A stretch of DNA of 64,000 nucleotides from Paraplanobispora siamensis (GTDB lineage Bacteria > Actinomycetota > Actinomycetes > Streptosporangiales > Streptosporangiaceae), in contig NZ_BOOJ01000027.1 in NCBI RefSeq assembly GCF_016863175.1, positions 1 to 64,000 of the forward strand, written 5' to 3'. Position 1 is the first letter of the stretch, and each line of letters begins with the position of its first letter. This document shows, piece by piece, positions 48,816 through 56,506 of this stretch. Position numbers and translations under genes: made by a program. Under the pieces are notes generated by a model. It was not told the DNA's origin. It ran no database searches and saw nothing but the letters and a program-made list of their open reading frames with translations.

Positions 48816-49538
48816 TCAGTCCCGCAGCGCTCTGCCGGTCAGCTGCAGGAAGGCCGCCTCCAGGTCGGGCGCGCCCAGCTCCCGCGGGCTGCCCTCGGCC
48901 AGCATCCGGCCGCCGTCGATGATCCCCACCCGGTCGCAGAGGCGCTCCGCCTCCTCCATGTAGTGCGTGGTGTAGAGGACCGCGATGCCGTCGCAGGCCA
49001 GGCTCCGCACGTTGTCGAGGATGGCGGTGCGGCTCTGCGGATCGACCCCGGCGGTGGGCTCGTCGAGCACCAGCAGGCGCGGCCGGTTGAGCAGGCCGAT
49101 GCCGATGTTGAGCCGCCGGGACATGCCGCCCGAGTACTTCCCCACCGCCTCACCGGCCCGGTCCGCCAGGCCGACGGTCGTCAGGACCTCCTCGATCCTG
49201 CGCCGGGCCTCGCCTCCGCGCATGCCGTACAGCCCGGCGAAGAACCTCAGGTTCTCCCTGGCGGTCAGGTCCGGGTAGAGGGCGAGCTCCTGGGGGACGT
49301 AGCCGATCACGGACTTCGTCGACGTGCTCGCGGTGTCGTGCGGCCGCCCGTCGATCCGCACCTCGCCAGCGTCGCGGGCCAGGACCCCCACCACCATGGA
49401 GATGGTCGTGGTCTTGCCGGCGCCGTTCGGGCCGAGCAGCCCGTAGGTCTCGCCCTCCCCCACGGCGAAGCCGACGTCGTCGACGGCGAGCCTGTCCTTG
49501 TAGCTCTTGCGCAATCCGGTGACTTCCAGAACCGGCAC
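48816..49538 (-). CDS. ABC transporter ATP-binding protein (drug-export type)
   Basis: The product is 240 residues from a GTG at 49538. Walker A GLLGPNGAGKTTTISMVVGV, Q-loop YVPQELALYPDLTARENLRF, signature YSGGMSRRLNIGIGLL, Walker B LLVLDEPTAGVD and H-loop YTTHYMEEAERLCD are all intact. It belongs to the DrrA/CcmA-like branch and energises the two ABC-2 permeases that follow. Confidence 0.94.
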   Translation of the reverse strand: MPVLEVTGLRKSYKDRLAVDDVGFAVGEGETYGLLGPNGAGKTTTISMVVGVLARDAGEVRIDGRPHDTASTSTKSVIGYVPQELALYPDLTARENLRFFAGLYGMRGGEARRRIEEVLTTVGLADRAGEAVGKYSGGMSRRLNIGIGLLNRPRLLVLDEPTAGVDPQSRTAILDNVRSLACDGIAVLYTTHYMEEAERLCDRVGIIDGGRMLAEGSPRELGAPDLEAAFLQLTGRALRD

Positions 49539-49590
49539 GGCGGCCTCCTGCGGGGAGCGTGTCGTGGCTTGTCGGATCGCTCGCCGTGGA

Positions 49591-50295
49591 TCAGGCGAGC
49601 CTGTTGCGGAGCGGGACGTCGCGGATGATCGACCAGGTCATCGCCAGGCCGAGCAGGAAGCAGCCGATCCCGCCCGCCAGGGCCGTCAGGACGGCCGGTG
49701 TAGAGGTGACGTCCAGCGGGATCTGGATGAAGGGCAGCTGCAGTTCCGTGCCGATGGCCGCCTCGCCCAGCAGGATCAGCCCGACGCCCGGCGGGATCGA
49801 GAGCAGCCCGCCGCCCTGCCAGCGGTAGAACGCCGCCGCCATGAAGGTCCCCGCGACGATCCAGGCGAGGAACTCGACGAGGTACTCGAGGAAGACGAGC
49901 GGCACGTCGGTCGGCGAGGCGAACAGGTGCGCCCGGGCCAGCTCCTGCGGCCAGCCCGCCACGTTGTACAGCAGCGTCTCCAGCAGGTAACCCAGGACGA
50001 GCAGGGCGGACAGGGCCGGCGCGTACAGCGCGATGGTCACCGCCGCCTGCGCGCCGAACTGCCTGCGGGTCTGCCCGTGCGCGATGTAGAGCGGGAGGAA
50101 CTCCCTGATCATGGCGACGCCGACGAACAACGCGAACCAGCGGGGCACCTGCGTCGCCCCCTCCCACACGCTGTGCGTGAGCGTCCCGAAGACCGCGATG
50201 GCGACCGTGATCAGCGTCGTGACCACGTAGAAGGCCGCCCACACCATGCCCGCGAAGAAGAGGTTGGCGGCGAGCAGACGGCTGGGGAATCTCAT
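49591..50295 (-). CDS. Membrane permease component of the GntR-linked ABC system
   Basis: ATG 50295 overlaps the stop of the ATPase gene; 234 residues. Six hydrophobic helices can be seen (AANLFFAGMVWAAFYVVTTL, WFALFVGVAMIREFLPLYIA, VTIALYAPALSALLVLGYLL, EYLVEFLAWIVAGTFMAAAF, GVGLILLGEAAIGTELQLPF, LTALAGGIGCFLLGLAMTW). The motif YIAHGQTRRQFGAQAA is typical of permeases paired with YtrA-type regulators. It likely exports or protects against a membrane-active compound; the substrate is unknown. Confidence 0.85.
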   Translation of the reverse strand: MRFPSRLLAANLFFAGMVWAAFYVVTTLITVAIAVFGTLTHSVWEGATQVPRWFALFVGVAMIREFLPLYIAHGQTRRQFGAQAAVTIALYAPALSALLVLGYLLETLLYNVAGWPQELARAHLFASPTDVPLVFLEYLVEFLAWIVAGTFMAAAFYRWQGGGLLSIPPGVGLILLGEAAIGTELQLPFIQIPLDVTSTPAVLTALAGGIGCFLLGLAMTWSIIRDVPLRNRLA

Positions 50296-51218
50296 CGGGT
50301 GTCTCCAGACCGGTCGGCGGAGGCGTCTTCGGACGGTACGGCCCGCGCGGCGTCCCCGGAGGGTTCGGTGAGGTGGACGAACAGGTCCTGCATGGCGATC
50401 GGGCCGAGTTCGAGCCCGGTCTCGCGTGCCTTCCTGCGCCGGGCCTCGTCGAGGTCGCCGTAGACCATCGCCGACGCGGTCGGGCCCAGCCGCCTGGTGT
50501 TCAGCACGGTGAGCCCGGCGGTGAACTCCTCGACGCGGTCGGCGGGCCCGGTGACGGCGGTGCCGCGCGACAGCAGGGTCTGGCTCTCCTCCTGCACGAC
50601 CAGCCTGCCCCGATCGATGATCATGACCTCCTCGAACAGCGAGCTGTACTCCTCGATCAGGTGGGTGGAGAGGATGATCGTGCGCGAGTGCGCCATGAAG
50701 TCGGCGAGCAGCGCGTCGTAGAAGGCGTAGCGGGAGGGCGCGTCCATGCCCAGGTAGGACTCGTCGAACATGGTCAGCGGTGACCTGCCGGCCAGCCCGA
50801 CCACCACGCCCAGCGCCGAGCGCTGCCCCTTGGACATGGCCTTGACGCTCATCTTCCGCCGCAGGCCGAAGCGCTCCAGCAGCTCGTCCGCGTAGGCGGC
50901 GTCCCAGCGCGGGCGCAGCCATTCGGCGAAGTAGAGGGCGTCGTCGACCTTGTCGATGTCGATCGTCTCGCCCGCGTCCCTGATCAGGCAGATCTCGCTG
51001 GTGACCTTCCCGTTCTCGAACACCGGCCGGCCGCCGACCCGGACCGTGCCGCCGGACTCCCTGCGGAAGCCGGCCAGCACCGACATCAGGGTCGTCTTGC
51101 CCGACCCGTTGCGGCCGAGGAGACCGTAGATCTTCCCCTCGTCGAGCGAGAACGTCATGCCGTCGACGGCCCTGACCTCGCCGTAGTCCACCCTTAGATC
51201 GCGAACCTCGACGTTCAT
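50292..51218 (-). CDS. ABC transporter ATP-binding protein of the GntR-linked system
   Basis: The product is 308 residues. Walker A GLLGRNGSGKTTLMSVLAGF, a signature of the form MSKGQRSALGVVVGLA, Walker B-like TMFDESYLGMDAPSRYAFYD (here D-E-S-Y, a variant seen in YtrB/BcrA relatives) and the H-loop ILSTHLIEEYSSLF are present. A C-terminal extension of about 90 residues follows. Four-base overlaps with both neighbours show an operon regulator-ATPase-permease. Confidence 0.9.
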   Translation of the reverse strand: MNVEVRDLRVDYGEVRAVDGMTFSLDEGKIYGLLGRNGSGKTTLMSVLAGFRRESGGTVRVGGRPVFENGKVTSEICLIRDAGETIDIDKVDDALYFAEWLRPRWDAAYADELLERFGLRRKMSVKAMSKGQRSALGVVVGLAGRSPLTMFDESYLGMDAPSRYAFYDALLADFMAHSRTIILSTHLIEEYSSLFEEVMIIDRGRLVVQEESQTLLSRGTAVTGPADRVEEFTAGLTVLNTRRLGPTASAMVYGDLDEARRRKARETGLELGPIAMQDLFVHLTEPSGDAARAVPSEDASADRSGDTR

Positions 51219-51577
51219 CCGCGCCCCTCCAGCTCGTCGATCCGCTTGACGACGTCACCGAGGGGGATGCCGATGGCCTTGGCCTCGGCCACCATCGGGT
51301 CGACCACGTCGGCGAAGAACCTCTCTCTCCGCTCCGCCCTCAGCGCGTCGGGGGCGGCCGGACTGACGAACATGCCGATACCTCGCTTCTTGTAGAGGAC
51401 GCCCTCGTCGACCAGCTGCTGGAACGCCTTGGCCGCGGTGGCCGGGTTGATCCGGTAGAAGGCGGCGTACTGGTTGGTCGACATGACCTGCTCGTCGCCC
51501 CGCAACGCCCCGCTCAGCACGTCGGCCTTGATGCGATCGGCGATCTGCCGATAGATGGGGCTCCGGTCGTCGAACAT
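51215..51577 (-). CDS. GntR-family regulator, YtrA subfamily
   Basis: The product is 120 residues from ATG 51577. The winged helix starts SPIYRQIADRIKADVLSGAL and continues STNQYAAFYRINPATAAKAF, QQLVDEGVLYKKRGIGMFVS. A short C-terminal helical tail and no ligand domain define the YtrA subfamily. It is first in the operon and presumably represses it through the palindrome at 51593-51616. Confidence 0.92.
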   Translation of the reverse strand: MFDDRSPIYRQIADRIKADVLSGALRGDEQVMSTNQYAAFYRINPATAAKAFQQLVDEGVLYKKRGIGMFVSPAAPDALRAERRERFFADVVDPMVAEAKAIGIPLGDVVKRIDELEGRG

Positions 51578-51592
51578 GGCACCTGCTTCTTC

Positions 51593-51616
51593 GGTTCATT
51601 ACTTATGTAATGAACC
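51593..51616. promoter_or_regulatory. 24-bp palindromic operator ahead of the GntR operon
   Basis: Arms GGTTCATTAC and GTAATGAACC are perfect inverted copies around the centre TTAT. The element lies 15 bases upstream of the GntR start, matching the long palindromes bound by YtrA-type regulators. Confidence 0.8.
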
Positions 51617-51795
51617 GTAGGACGCGACCGGCCGGGCGTCAACGGGTCCGGGACACCGGGCGGCAAGGCGATACCGAAGTCGGCCGGAGCGCATACTTTC
51701 GTCGCTCCCCCACCGGGATACCGGGGACTTCGGTCGCAGGCGGAGGGGCCCGGGGAGGGATCCGCGCGGCACCGGCGGGTCACTAGCGTTGCGGC

Positions 51796-52026
51796 ATGCG
51801 TGCAGTCCTTCGGATGGCGGGGATCGTCATGCTCGTGCAGGGCGTCAGCGGGACCATCGACCAACTCGCCGTCCAGCCCTTCTTCGGCCCCGTCCTCAAC
51901 TTCTTCAACCGCTTCGTCGTCGAACGGGTCGCCCTCCTGGAGGGCTACGAGATCTTCGCGAATCTGGTCATGGCGTTCCTGGGGGCCGTCGTGATCGTCG
52001 CCGCGAGAGAGACCCGGCCGTCATGA
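51796..52026 (+). CDS. Small membrane protein of unknown function
   Basis: The product is 76 residues: a first helix (VLRMAGIVMLVQGVSGTI), an amphipathic centre (DQLAVQPFFGPVLNFFNRFV) and a second helix (IFANLVMAFLGAVVIVAA). Third-position GC is high and the frame is clean, but the ribosome site is weak. No family is recognised. Confidence 0.55.
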   Translation: MRAVLRMAGIVMLVQGVSGTIDQLAVQPFFGPVLNFFNRFVVERVALLEGYEIFANLVMAFLGAVVIVAARETRPS

Positions 52027-52153
52027 CCCCCGGGTACGGCAGCGCGGGCCGAGCGGGTGGGCCGACCCGCCCGGCAGGCGCCGCCGTACCGTTCTCCGCT
52101 TCGTCATCGAGCAGGTCACCCCGCCGGAGGACTGCGAGATCTTCGTAAAACGC

Positions 52154-52190
52154 GGAAAGCCCGGGCCACCAGTGGTGACCCGGGCTTTCC
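52154..52190 (-). terminator. Terminator after tRNA-Lys
   Basis: GGAAAGCCCGGG and CCCGGGCTTTCC form a perfect 12-bp stem, extended by CACC/GGTG inside it. On the minus strand it follows the tRNA 3' end by eight bases and is followed by GCGTTTT. Confidence 0.8.
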
Positions 52191-52198
52191 GGTGCCGG

Positions 52199-52272
52199 TG
52201 CGCCGCCAGGGACTCGAACCCCGGACCCGCTGATTAAGAGTCAGCTGCTCTAACCAACTGAGCTAGCGGCGC
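52199..52272 (-). tRNA. tRNA-Lys (anticodon CTT)
   Basis: The reverse complement folds as a standard cloverleaf. The acceptor stem is GCGCCGC/GCGGCGC with discriminator A, the D-arm contains AGCTCAGTTGGTTAGAGC, and the anticodon stem-loop is GCTGA-CTCTTAA-TCAGC with CTT. The T-arm contains GGTTCGAGTCC. CCA is not encoded. Confidence 0.95.
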
Positions 52273-52417
52273 TTGACCTCGACAAGACTACCGGACACCG
52301 GACAGTGGTCTGTCCATGAGATGAAATTTCGTGATCGAAGAGCCTCCTGACCTGGGAATCGCCCCTCTCTCGGTGATCGTCTACGGGGCCCGGCGCCGGA
52401 TCGATGAGCAAAATTCC

Positions 52418-52441
52418 GTTTACCCGCTTTTGTGTGGGTAC
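52418..52441 (+). promoter_or_regulatory. Stress-sigma-type promoter candidate of the PRC-barrel gene
   Basis: GTTT (52418-52421), 14 bases, then GGGTAC (52436-52441) fits the GNNT-N14-16-GGGTAC/T consensus of Streptomyces SigB-type and mycobacterial SigF promoters. It lies 45 bases ahead of the start codon. Confidence 0.65.
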
Positions 52442-52485
52442 GGGAGTTGGGCCCCCGGAGACTCAACCCGAAGGGAGACAGCACC

Positions 52486-52857
52486 ATGCAGCCTGAGCTG
52501 TGGACTTACCGTTCAGACGTCTACGACGCCAACAAGAGCCTTGACGTCGCCGGCTACGACGTAGAGGCCACCGACGGCAAGATCGGCTCTGTCGACGAGG
52601 CGACCTACGATGTCGGCGAGAGCTACCTCGTGGTCGACACGGGTCCCTGGATCTTCGGCAAGAAGGTCCTCCTCCCGGCCAGCACGGTGACGCAGATCGA
52701 CCCGCAGGAGCGGAAGATCTACGTGGCACGCACCAAGCAGGAGATCAAGGACGCGCCGGAATTCGACGAGTCCACCTTCAAGGAGACCTCCTACCGTGAC
52801 CGTGTCGGGGAGTACTACGGCCGCTTCCCCTATGGCGGCGGCCCGGGTACCTACTGA
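52486..52857 (+). CDS. PRC-barrel domain protein
   Basis: ATG 52486 follows AGGGAGACA; 123 residues. The small beta-barrel reads DVEATDGKIGSVDEATYDVG, SYLVVDTGPWIFGKKVLLPA, TVTQIDPQERKIYVARTKQE, followed by a Tyr/Gly-rich tail (DRVGEYYGRFPYGGGPGTY). PRC-barrels bind RNA or protein partners; stand-alone actinobacterial ones are often stress-induced. The SigB-like promoter upstream supports that. Confidence 0.9.
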   Translation: MQPELWTYRSDVYDANKSLDVAGYDVEATDGKIGSVDEATYDVGESYLVVDTGPWIFGKKVLLPASTVTQIDPQERKIYVARTKQEIKDAPEFDESTFKETSYRDRVGEYYGRFPYGGGPGTY

Positions 52858-52866
52858 TCCGACGGG

Positions 52867-52908
52867 AACGCGGAAGGGCCCCGCCTCCCGGCGGGGCCCT
52901 TCCGCGTT
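52867..52908 (+). terminator. Strong bidirectional terminator
   Basis: A perfect 19-bp stem (AACGCGGAAGGGCCCCGCC and its inverse) with a 4-base loop starts nine bases after the PRC-barrel stop. It separates that gene from the convergent nucleotidyltransferase gene. Confidence 0.88.
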
Positions 52909-52951
52909 CCCGGGTCCGGCCCGCTCGGAGGGCCGGACCCGGGTCGTTCAA

Positions 52952-52998
52952 TCAGGACCAGGACACTCAGGACCAGGACCACTCAGGGCCAGGACGGG
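52952..52998. repeat. Three short tandem repeats spanning the nucleotidyltransferase stop codon
   Basis: TCAGGACCAGGACAC, TCAGGACCAGGACCAC and TCAGGGCCAGGACGGG follow one another. On the minus strand each gives a TGA; the third holds the actual stop (52983-52985). Confidence 0.8.
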
Positions 52999-53579
52999 TC
53001 CCCCGAGGGGTCGACGGGGCCGTCCACCACGCCCAGGCGCTCCAGCAGGGTCAGGAAGGTGAACGCGTACGGCGAGGACTGGCTCACCGCCGCGACCCGG
53101 TTCCAGTCGACCTGCTCGCGCAGCGCGCGGACCTGGGGAAGCAGGGAGCCGTAGTCGCAGGCGTGCTCCGACAACGGCAGCAGCCAGGAGATCACCAGGT
53201 CCGTCGCCTCCAGGACGGGGACGATCACCGCGGACGCCTTCAGCGGCTCGGCCCGGTCCAGCAGGGACGAGGTCACCTCGTTGTCGGCGATCCTGAAGAT
53301 CAGATCGACCAGCCTGCCATCGTCATATGCCTTGACCAGCCAGTCCTCCGGGGGTTTGACCGTCTCGAAGCCCAGATCCCGCAGTGCCTCCCAGGCCGTG
53401 GGAACGTCCTCCTGCGGCAGGACGAAGTCCACGTCGTGCAACGACGGAGCCGCGCCGCGGGCGTACGCGGCGCATCCTCCGGCTAGAGCAAACCGGACAT
53501 CAGCGTCTTTCAGTGCGGTGCTCGCCCGCTTCAACGTCTCCAGAATCGCGTCTGTGACCTCGTGGCTGTGGCTTCCCAT
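52983..53579 (-). CDS. Nucleotidyltransferase-fold protein
   Basis: The product is 198 residues from ATG 53579. The N-terminal core FALAGGCAAYARGAAPSLHD then VDFVLP gives the GG...hDxDh signature of the nucleotidyltransferase superfamily, followed by VPTAWEALRDLGFETVKPPE and LVDLIFRIADNEV. Such stand-alone proteins include antitoxin-like MNT and LinB-like drug modifiers. No HEPN partner is adjacent, so a toxin-antitoxin role is not supported. Function is unknown. Confidence 0.8.
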   Translation of the reverse strand: MGSHSHEVTDAILETLKRASTALKDADVRFALAGGCAAYARGAAPSLHDVDFVLPQEDVPTAWEALRDLGFETVKPPEDWLVKAYDDGRLVDLIFRIADNEVTSSLLDRAEPLKASAVIVPVLEATDLVISWLLPLSEHACDYGSLLPQVRALREQVDWNRVAAVSQSSPYAFTFLTLLERLGVVDGPVDPSGDPSWP

Positions 53580-53618
53580 AGCGGAGGATTACCCCCTGAT
53601 CCGCCTGCTAGTCACCAG

Positions 53619-53643
53619 GCATATCACCTTAAACCGGGGGTAA
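53619..53643 (+). promoter_or_regulatory. Stress-sigma-type promoter candidate of the DUF6328 gene
   Basis: GCAT, 15 bases, then GGGTAA (53638-53643) is similar to the element at 52418. It ends one base before ATG 53644, so transcription would start at about ATG 53653. Confidence 0.45.
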
Positions 53644-53652
53644 ATGACCTGG

Positions 53653-54153
53653 ATGATTCAGCCTTCGGATGCCCAAACGGAAGGGCCCCAGCCTGGCGAA
53701 AGCCACAAGGAACGGGTGGACCGAGAGCTGGCTGAGCTCCTGCAGGGACTGCGCGTCGCGGTCACCGGTGTGCAGGTGCTGTTCGCCTTCCTCCTGACGC
53801 TCCCGTTCGCCGCGGGTTTCAACAAAGTCGACACCCTCGGCCGGTGGTTGTTCTTCATCTCCCTGTTGAGCGCCGCCCTCGCCTCCGTCTGCTTCATCAC
53901 TCCCGCCGCCCAGCACCGGTTGTTGTTCCGGACCGGGTTGAAGGAGAGGATGCTGCACCGCGCCAACGAGCTCGGCGTCGCCGGGGCCCTCGGACTGGCG
54001 GTCTCGATGACCAGCGCCGTGGCCCTCGTCACGGAGACGGTCATCGCCGGCTGGCCGGCGGCGGTCTTCGGCGGTGTCATCGGCCTGCTCAGCGCATGGT
54101 TCTGGTTCCTCCAGCCGATCACCGATCTTTATCGAACGAAGGATGTTAATTAG
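53653..54153 (+). CDS. DUF6328 membrane protein
   Basis: I prefer ATG 53653 (MIQPSDAQTEGPQPGES), because the promoter-like GGGTAA ends just before ATG 53644; the protein is 166 residues. The family signature RVDRELAELLQGLRVAVTGV then QVLFAFLLTLPFA is clear, with four hydrophobic helices (VLFAFLLTLPFAAGF, WLFFISLLSAALASVCFI, GVAGALGLAVSMTSAVALVT, AVFGGVIGLLSAWFWFL). DUF6328 proteins have no known function. Neighbouring small genes suggest a general stress context. Confidence 0.85.
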   Translation: MIQPSDAQTEGPQPGESHKERVDRELAELLQGLRVAVTGVQVLFAFLLTLPFAAGFNKVDTLGRWLFFISLLSAALASVCFITPAAQHRLLFRTGLKERMLHRANELGVAGALGLAVSMTSAVALVTETVIAGWPAAVFGGVIGLLSAWFWFLQPITDLYRTKDVN

Positions 54154-54178
54154 CCATTCCTAGGGGCAGTTGCCGTTT

Positions 54179-54328
54179 ATGGCTACTCTGCTCTGGATTA
54201 TCGCAGTCGTACTCGTCATCGCGGGGATCTACGTGATCCTCGCCCGTCGCGACCTCCTCTGGGGGATCGTCCTCATCGTCCTCGGTTTCCTCGTCGGTCC
54301 CGGGGGTGTGAGCATCTTCAATGTCTGA
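54179..54328 (+). CDS. GPGG-motif small membrane protein
   Basis: This 49-residue gene was read directly: MATLLWIIAVVLVIAGIYVI, LARRDLLWGIVLIVLGFLVG, then PGGVSIFNV and TGA. Two membrane helices are joined by a short charged turn, and the G-P-G-G-V-S-I-F end is the hallmark of a recognised actinobacterial family of tiny membrane proteins with unknown function. AGGGGC lies upstream at slightly long spacing. It follows the DUF6328 gene by 25 bases and may share its transcript. Confidence 0.82.
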   Translation: MATLLWIIAVVLVIAGIYVILARRDLLWGIVLIVLGFLVGPGGVSIFNV

Positions 54329-54401
54329 TGCGAGCCACGGCTCGCATGCGATCGGAAAACCAGCATCACAAAGTCGCCCCGAATTTCCCACGACAAGACT
54401 C

Positions 54402-54428
54402 AGCGGGCCGGGTTACCCCCGGCCCGCT
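54402..54428 (+). terminator. Bidirectional terminator between the GPGG and metallophosphoesterase genes
   Basis: AGCGGGCCGGG and CCCGGCCCGCT form a perfect 11-bp stem with loop TTACC, followed on the plus strand by a T-rich stretch (TCGTGTGTT). Confidence 0.75.
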
Positions 54429-54484
54429 TCGTGTGTTCCGTGTGTTCCGGTGTGCTGCGGCGCCGTACGCCCCGGCGGCCGGGC

Positions 54485-55228
54485 TCAGCAGTGGTCGGGG
54501 TCCTCACCGTCCTCGCCGAGGCAGTAGACCCCGTAGGCGCGGCCCAGCACCGGCAGGGCCACGTTGCGCACCCGGATGCCCCCGGGCGTCATGCCCTTCT
54601 CGGTCCCCATGTGCGCGTGGCCGTGCAGGATCAGGTCGGCTCCCTCGGAGTCGACCGCCTCGGCCAGCAGATAGCTGCCCAGGAACGGGTAGATCTCCAG
54701 CGGCTCGCCGGCCAGGGTGTCGTTGACGGGCGAGTAGTGCGAAAGGACGACGCGCCGGTCCGCCTGGAGCTCCTTGAGGGCCACCCTCCAGCGGTCGGCG
54801 ATCCGCTTCGTGTGGTTGACGAAGGCCTTGATCTCCGGCTCGCCGAACTCGCTGGCGCACTTGCCCGCGAACCCGCCGCCGAACCCCTTTCCGCCGACCA
54901 CCCCGAGCCGCACTCCCTTGACGTCGAGCACCACGGCGTCGTCGTGCAGCACCGAGATGCCCGCGTCCTTCAGCATCGTGGCGATCTCGGCGGGCTTGTC
55001 GGAGTGGTGGTCGTGGTTGCCGAGCACGGCGACCACCGGGACGGGCAGGTCGCGGAACTCCTCGGCCACCACCTCGCCCTCCTCCAGGGTTCCGTGGCGG
55101 GTGAGGTCTCCGGCCAGCAGCAGGACGTCGGCCTTCTCCTCGATGCCCGAAAGGCGCGAGCGATAGCGTCCCCGGAGGTCCTCCCCCAGGTGCACGTCAC
55201 CGACCGCCGCGATTCGCAGCTGGCTCAC
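54485..55228 (-). CDS. Calcineurin-type metallophosphoesterase
   Basis: The product is 247 residues from ATG 55228, overlapping the BON gene stop. All metal-binding blocks are present in order: GDVHLGEDL, LLLAGDLTRHG, AVLGNHDHHS, VVLSHYSP and LILHGHAHMGTEKG. It is likely a cytosolic phosphodiesterase; the substrate cannot be told. Cotranscription with the BON-domain gene points to a stress or envelope setting. Confidence 0.9.
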   Translation of the reverse strand: MSQLRIAAVGDVHLGEDLRGRYRSRLSGIEEKADVLLLAGDLTRHGTLEEGEVVAEEFRDLPVPVVAVLGNHDHHSDKPAEIATMLKDAGISVLHDDAVVLDVKGVRLGVVGGKGFGGGFAGKCASEFGEPEIKAFVNHTKRIADRWRVALKELQADRRVVLSHYSPVNDTLAGEPLEIYPFLGSYLLAEAVDSEGADLILHGHAHMGTEKGMTPGGIRVRNVALPVLGRAYGVYCLGEDGEDPDHC

Positions 55229-55470
55229 AGCTTCTCCTCTCCTCCCGGTTCCCGGACGTCGACGACGCTGATCTCGTTGTGCACGACCAGGCCGGGAGCG
55301 GCCTCGCCGGCCACGTCGGCGATCAGCTCACGCCGCTCTTCACACCCCACCCGGCCGCGCAGGAACAGCTGGTCTCCGCGCACATCCACCCGTACACCGA
55401 GCTCGTGGGTGCGGTCATCCTCCGCCAGCGCGCTCTGCACCCGCGCGGCGACGTATTGCGGAGCCTCCAT
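55225..55470 (-). CDS. BON-domain protein
   Basis: The product is 81 residues from ATG 55470. The BON pattern is visible: helix YVAARVQSALAEDDRTHELG, strands VRVDVRGDQLFLRGRVGCEE and helix RRELIADVAGEAAPGLVVHN, ending EISVVDVREP. No signal peptide is present, so it acts in the cytosol. It overlaps the metallophosphoesterase start by four bases. Upstream, GTTT-N15-GGGAA on the minus strand resembles a stress-sigma promoter. Confidence 0.88.
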   Translation of the reverse strand: MEAPQYVAARVQSALAEDDRTHELGVRVDVRGDQLFLRGRVGCEERRELIADVAGEAAPGLVVHNEISVVDVREPGGEEKL

Positions 55471-55499
55471 GTTCGAACTCCTTTCGCCTCAAAACAGCT

Positions 55500-55530
55500 C
55501 GCCTTCCCGTGAAGTCCGAGGTCAAACAGG
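55500..55530 (-). promoter_or_regulatory. Stress-sigma-type promoter candidate of the BON / phosphoesterase operon
   Basis: On the minus strand, GTTTGACC begins about 60 bases upstream of the BON start, and GGGAAG follows the GTTT after 15 bases. It is similar to the GTTT-N14-16-GGGTA elements nearby, with GGGAA in place of GGGTA. Confidence 0.4.
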
Positions 55531-55696
55531 CCGAGACCACGGGGGAAGAGGCGGCGACCGGAAGGGGCGGCGAGGAGCGCCCGGTGACCAGGGCCGTTTC
55601 CGTCCTCACGGAAGTACCCGCCGCGCGTGGCCGTACGCCGAGAGTGACCATCACCTCAACGGGTACGCCGTCCGGGTGAGCCGAGAAGACGCGGTG

Positions 55697-55936
55697 ATGC
55701 GCATGGGCGAGTACGCGAACCGGCCGGCGGCCGGGTCACGGGAGGACCGTCCTCCCGTCGGGATGGCCCACCTGTGGCGGATGCCGGACGACGAAGACGG
55801 CGGCGCTCGCAGGCACCGGCCCGGTGATACACGGGCTCGGCTCCTGCGGCACCGCCGCCTGGTGATAGCGCTGGTCCTGCTGGTGCTGGCCGGAGGGGCC
55901 GGCGCGTACGCGGCGGTCCACCACCGCAGGCGCTGA
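55697..55936 (+). CDS. Small single-pass membrane protein, hypothetical
   Basis: This is about 79 residues if started at ATG 55697; GTG 55676, GTG 55694 and ATG 55703 are in the same frame. An Arg/Asp-rich N-terminal half (EYANRPAAGSREDRPPVGMA, PDDEDGGARRHRPGDTRARL) precedes one helix (LVIALVLLVLAGGAGAYAAV) and a basic end (HHRRR). No family or strong ribosome site is seen. Confidence 0.45.
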   Translation: MRMGEYANRPAAGSREDRPPVGMAHLWRMPDDEDGGARRHRPGDTRARLLRHRRLVIALVLLVLAGGAGAYAAVHHRRR

Positions 55937-55959
55937 TCCGCCGGGGGTTCCCCGGCGGG

Positions 55960-56211
55960 TCACTTTCCGGTGGCCCGGTGGATGCTCCGTGCCGTGGACC
56001 TGTCGATCGCGGCCTTGACCACGCCGAAGATCGCACCTTGGATGGCCGAGGCGAGGAGCACCTCACCCCAGCCGTACTCCTCCGAGTTGGCCTGGGGCGC
56101 GTCGTCCTTGCCGGACGCGAACTTCCAGACCTGCTTGAAGATGGCTCCGGCGATGACACCGCCGAGCATTCCGCTCGCGGCGCTCACACCACGGGATACG
56201 ACCTTGCTCAA
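55960..56211 (-). CDS. DUF4235 membrane protein
   Basis: The product is 83 residues from TTG 56211, after AGGAAGGACA. The pattern SGMLGGVIAGAIFKQVWKFA, YGWGEVLLASAIQGAIFGVV and KAAIDRSTARSIHRATG is diagnostic for DUF4235: two helices around a D-A-P...G-W-G-E loop. Function is unknown. It follows the DUF6458 gene by 31 bases, probably in one transcript. Confidence 0.9.
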   Translation of the reverse strand: MSKVVSRGVSAASGMLGGVIAGAIFKQVWKFASGKDDAPQANSEEYGWGEVLLASAIQGAIFGVVKAAIDRSTARSIHRATGK

Positions 56212-56242
56212 TGTCCTTCCTCCGTTTCACCTCTCCGGGAAC

Positions 56243-56506
56243 TCACACGACCGGGGGATCGTCGTACCGGCGCTCCTCGTAGACGCGCTGGTGGGTCACC
56301 GGGTCCTCGGTCACCACCGTGGTGCTGGAGGCCAGGGCACGACGGGCGGCGTTGAGGCGGTAGAGCGCGAACAGCAGCCACACCAGGCCGCCGAGCATCA
56401 GGATCACACCGAGGACGTTGATGTCGAACCCGGCGAGGTCGAACTCGACCGCCCATGTGAAGATGGCGCCGAGCATGATGAGGACGATGCCGCCTGCGAT
56501 GGTCAT
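56243..56506 (-). CDS. DUF6458 membrane protein
   Basis: The product is 87 residues: MTIAGGIVLIMLGAIFTWAV, EFDLAGFDINVLGVILMLGG, LVWLLFALYRLNAARR and a polar tail. The start, with G-I-x-L-I-x-x-G-A-I-x-x-W-A-V and N-x-x-G-x-I-L-M, defines the actinobacterial DUF6458 family. An AAGGAGGGAAGACC ribosome site precedes ATG 56506, and a GTTT-N13-GGGATA promoter-like pair lies further upstream. Confidence 0.9.
   Translation of the reverse strand: MTIAGGIVLIMLGAIFTWAVEFDLAGFDINVLGVILMLGGLVWLLFALYRLNAARRALASSTTVVTEDPVTHQRVYEERRYDDPPVV

Noticed and set aside
52199-52272. tRNA-Lys as an integration site for a mobile element
   Set aside because: No integrase, excisionase or partial tRNA copy is seen on either side.
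52983-53579. MNT/HEPN toxin-antitoxin pair
   Set aside because: The nucleotidyltransferase stands alone between a PRC-barrel gene and a DUF6328 gene; no HEPN protein is encoded on either side.
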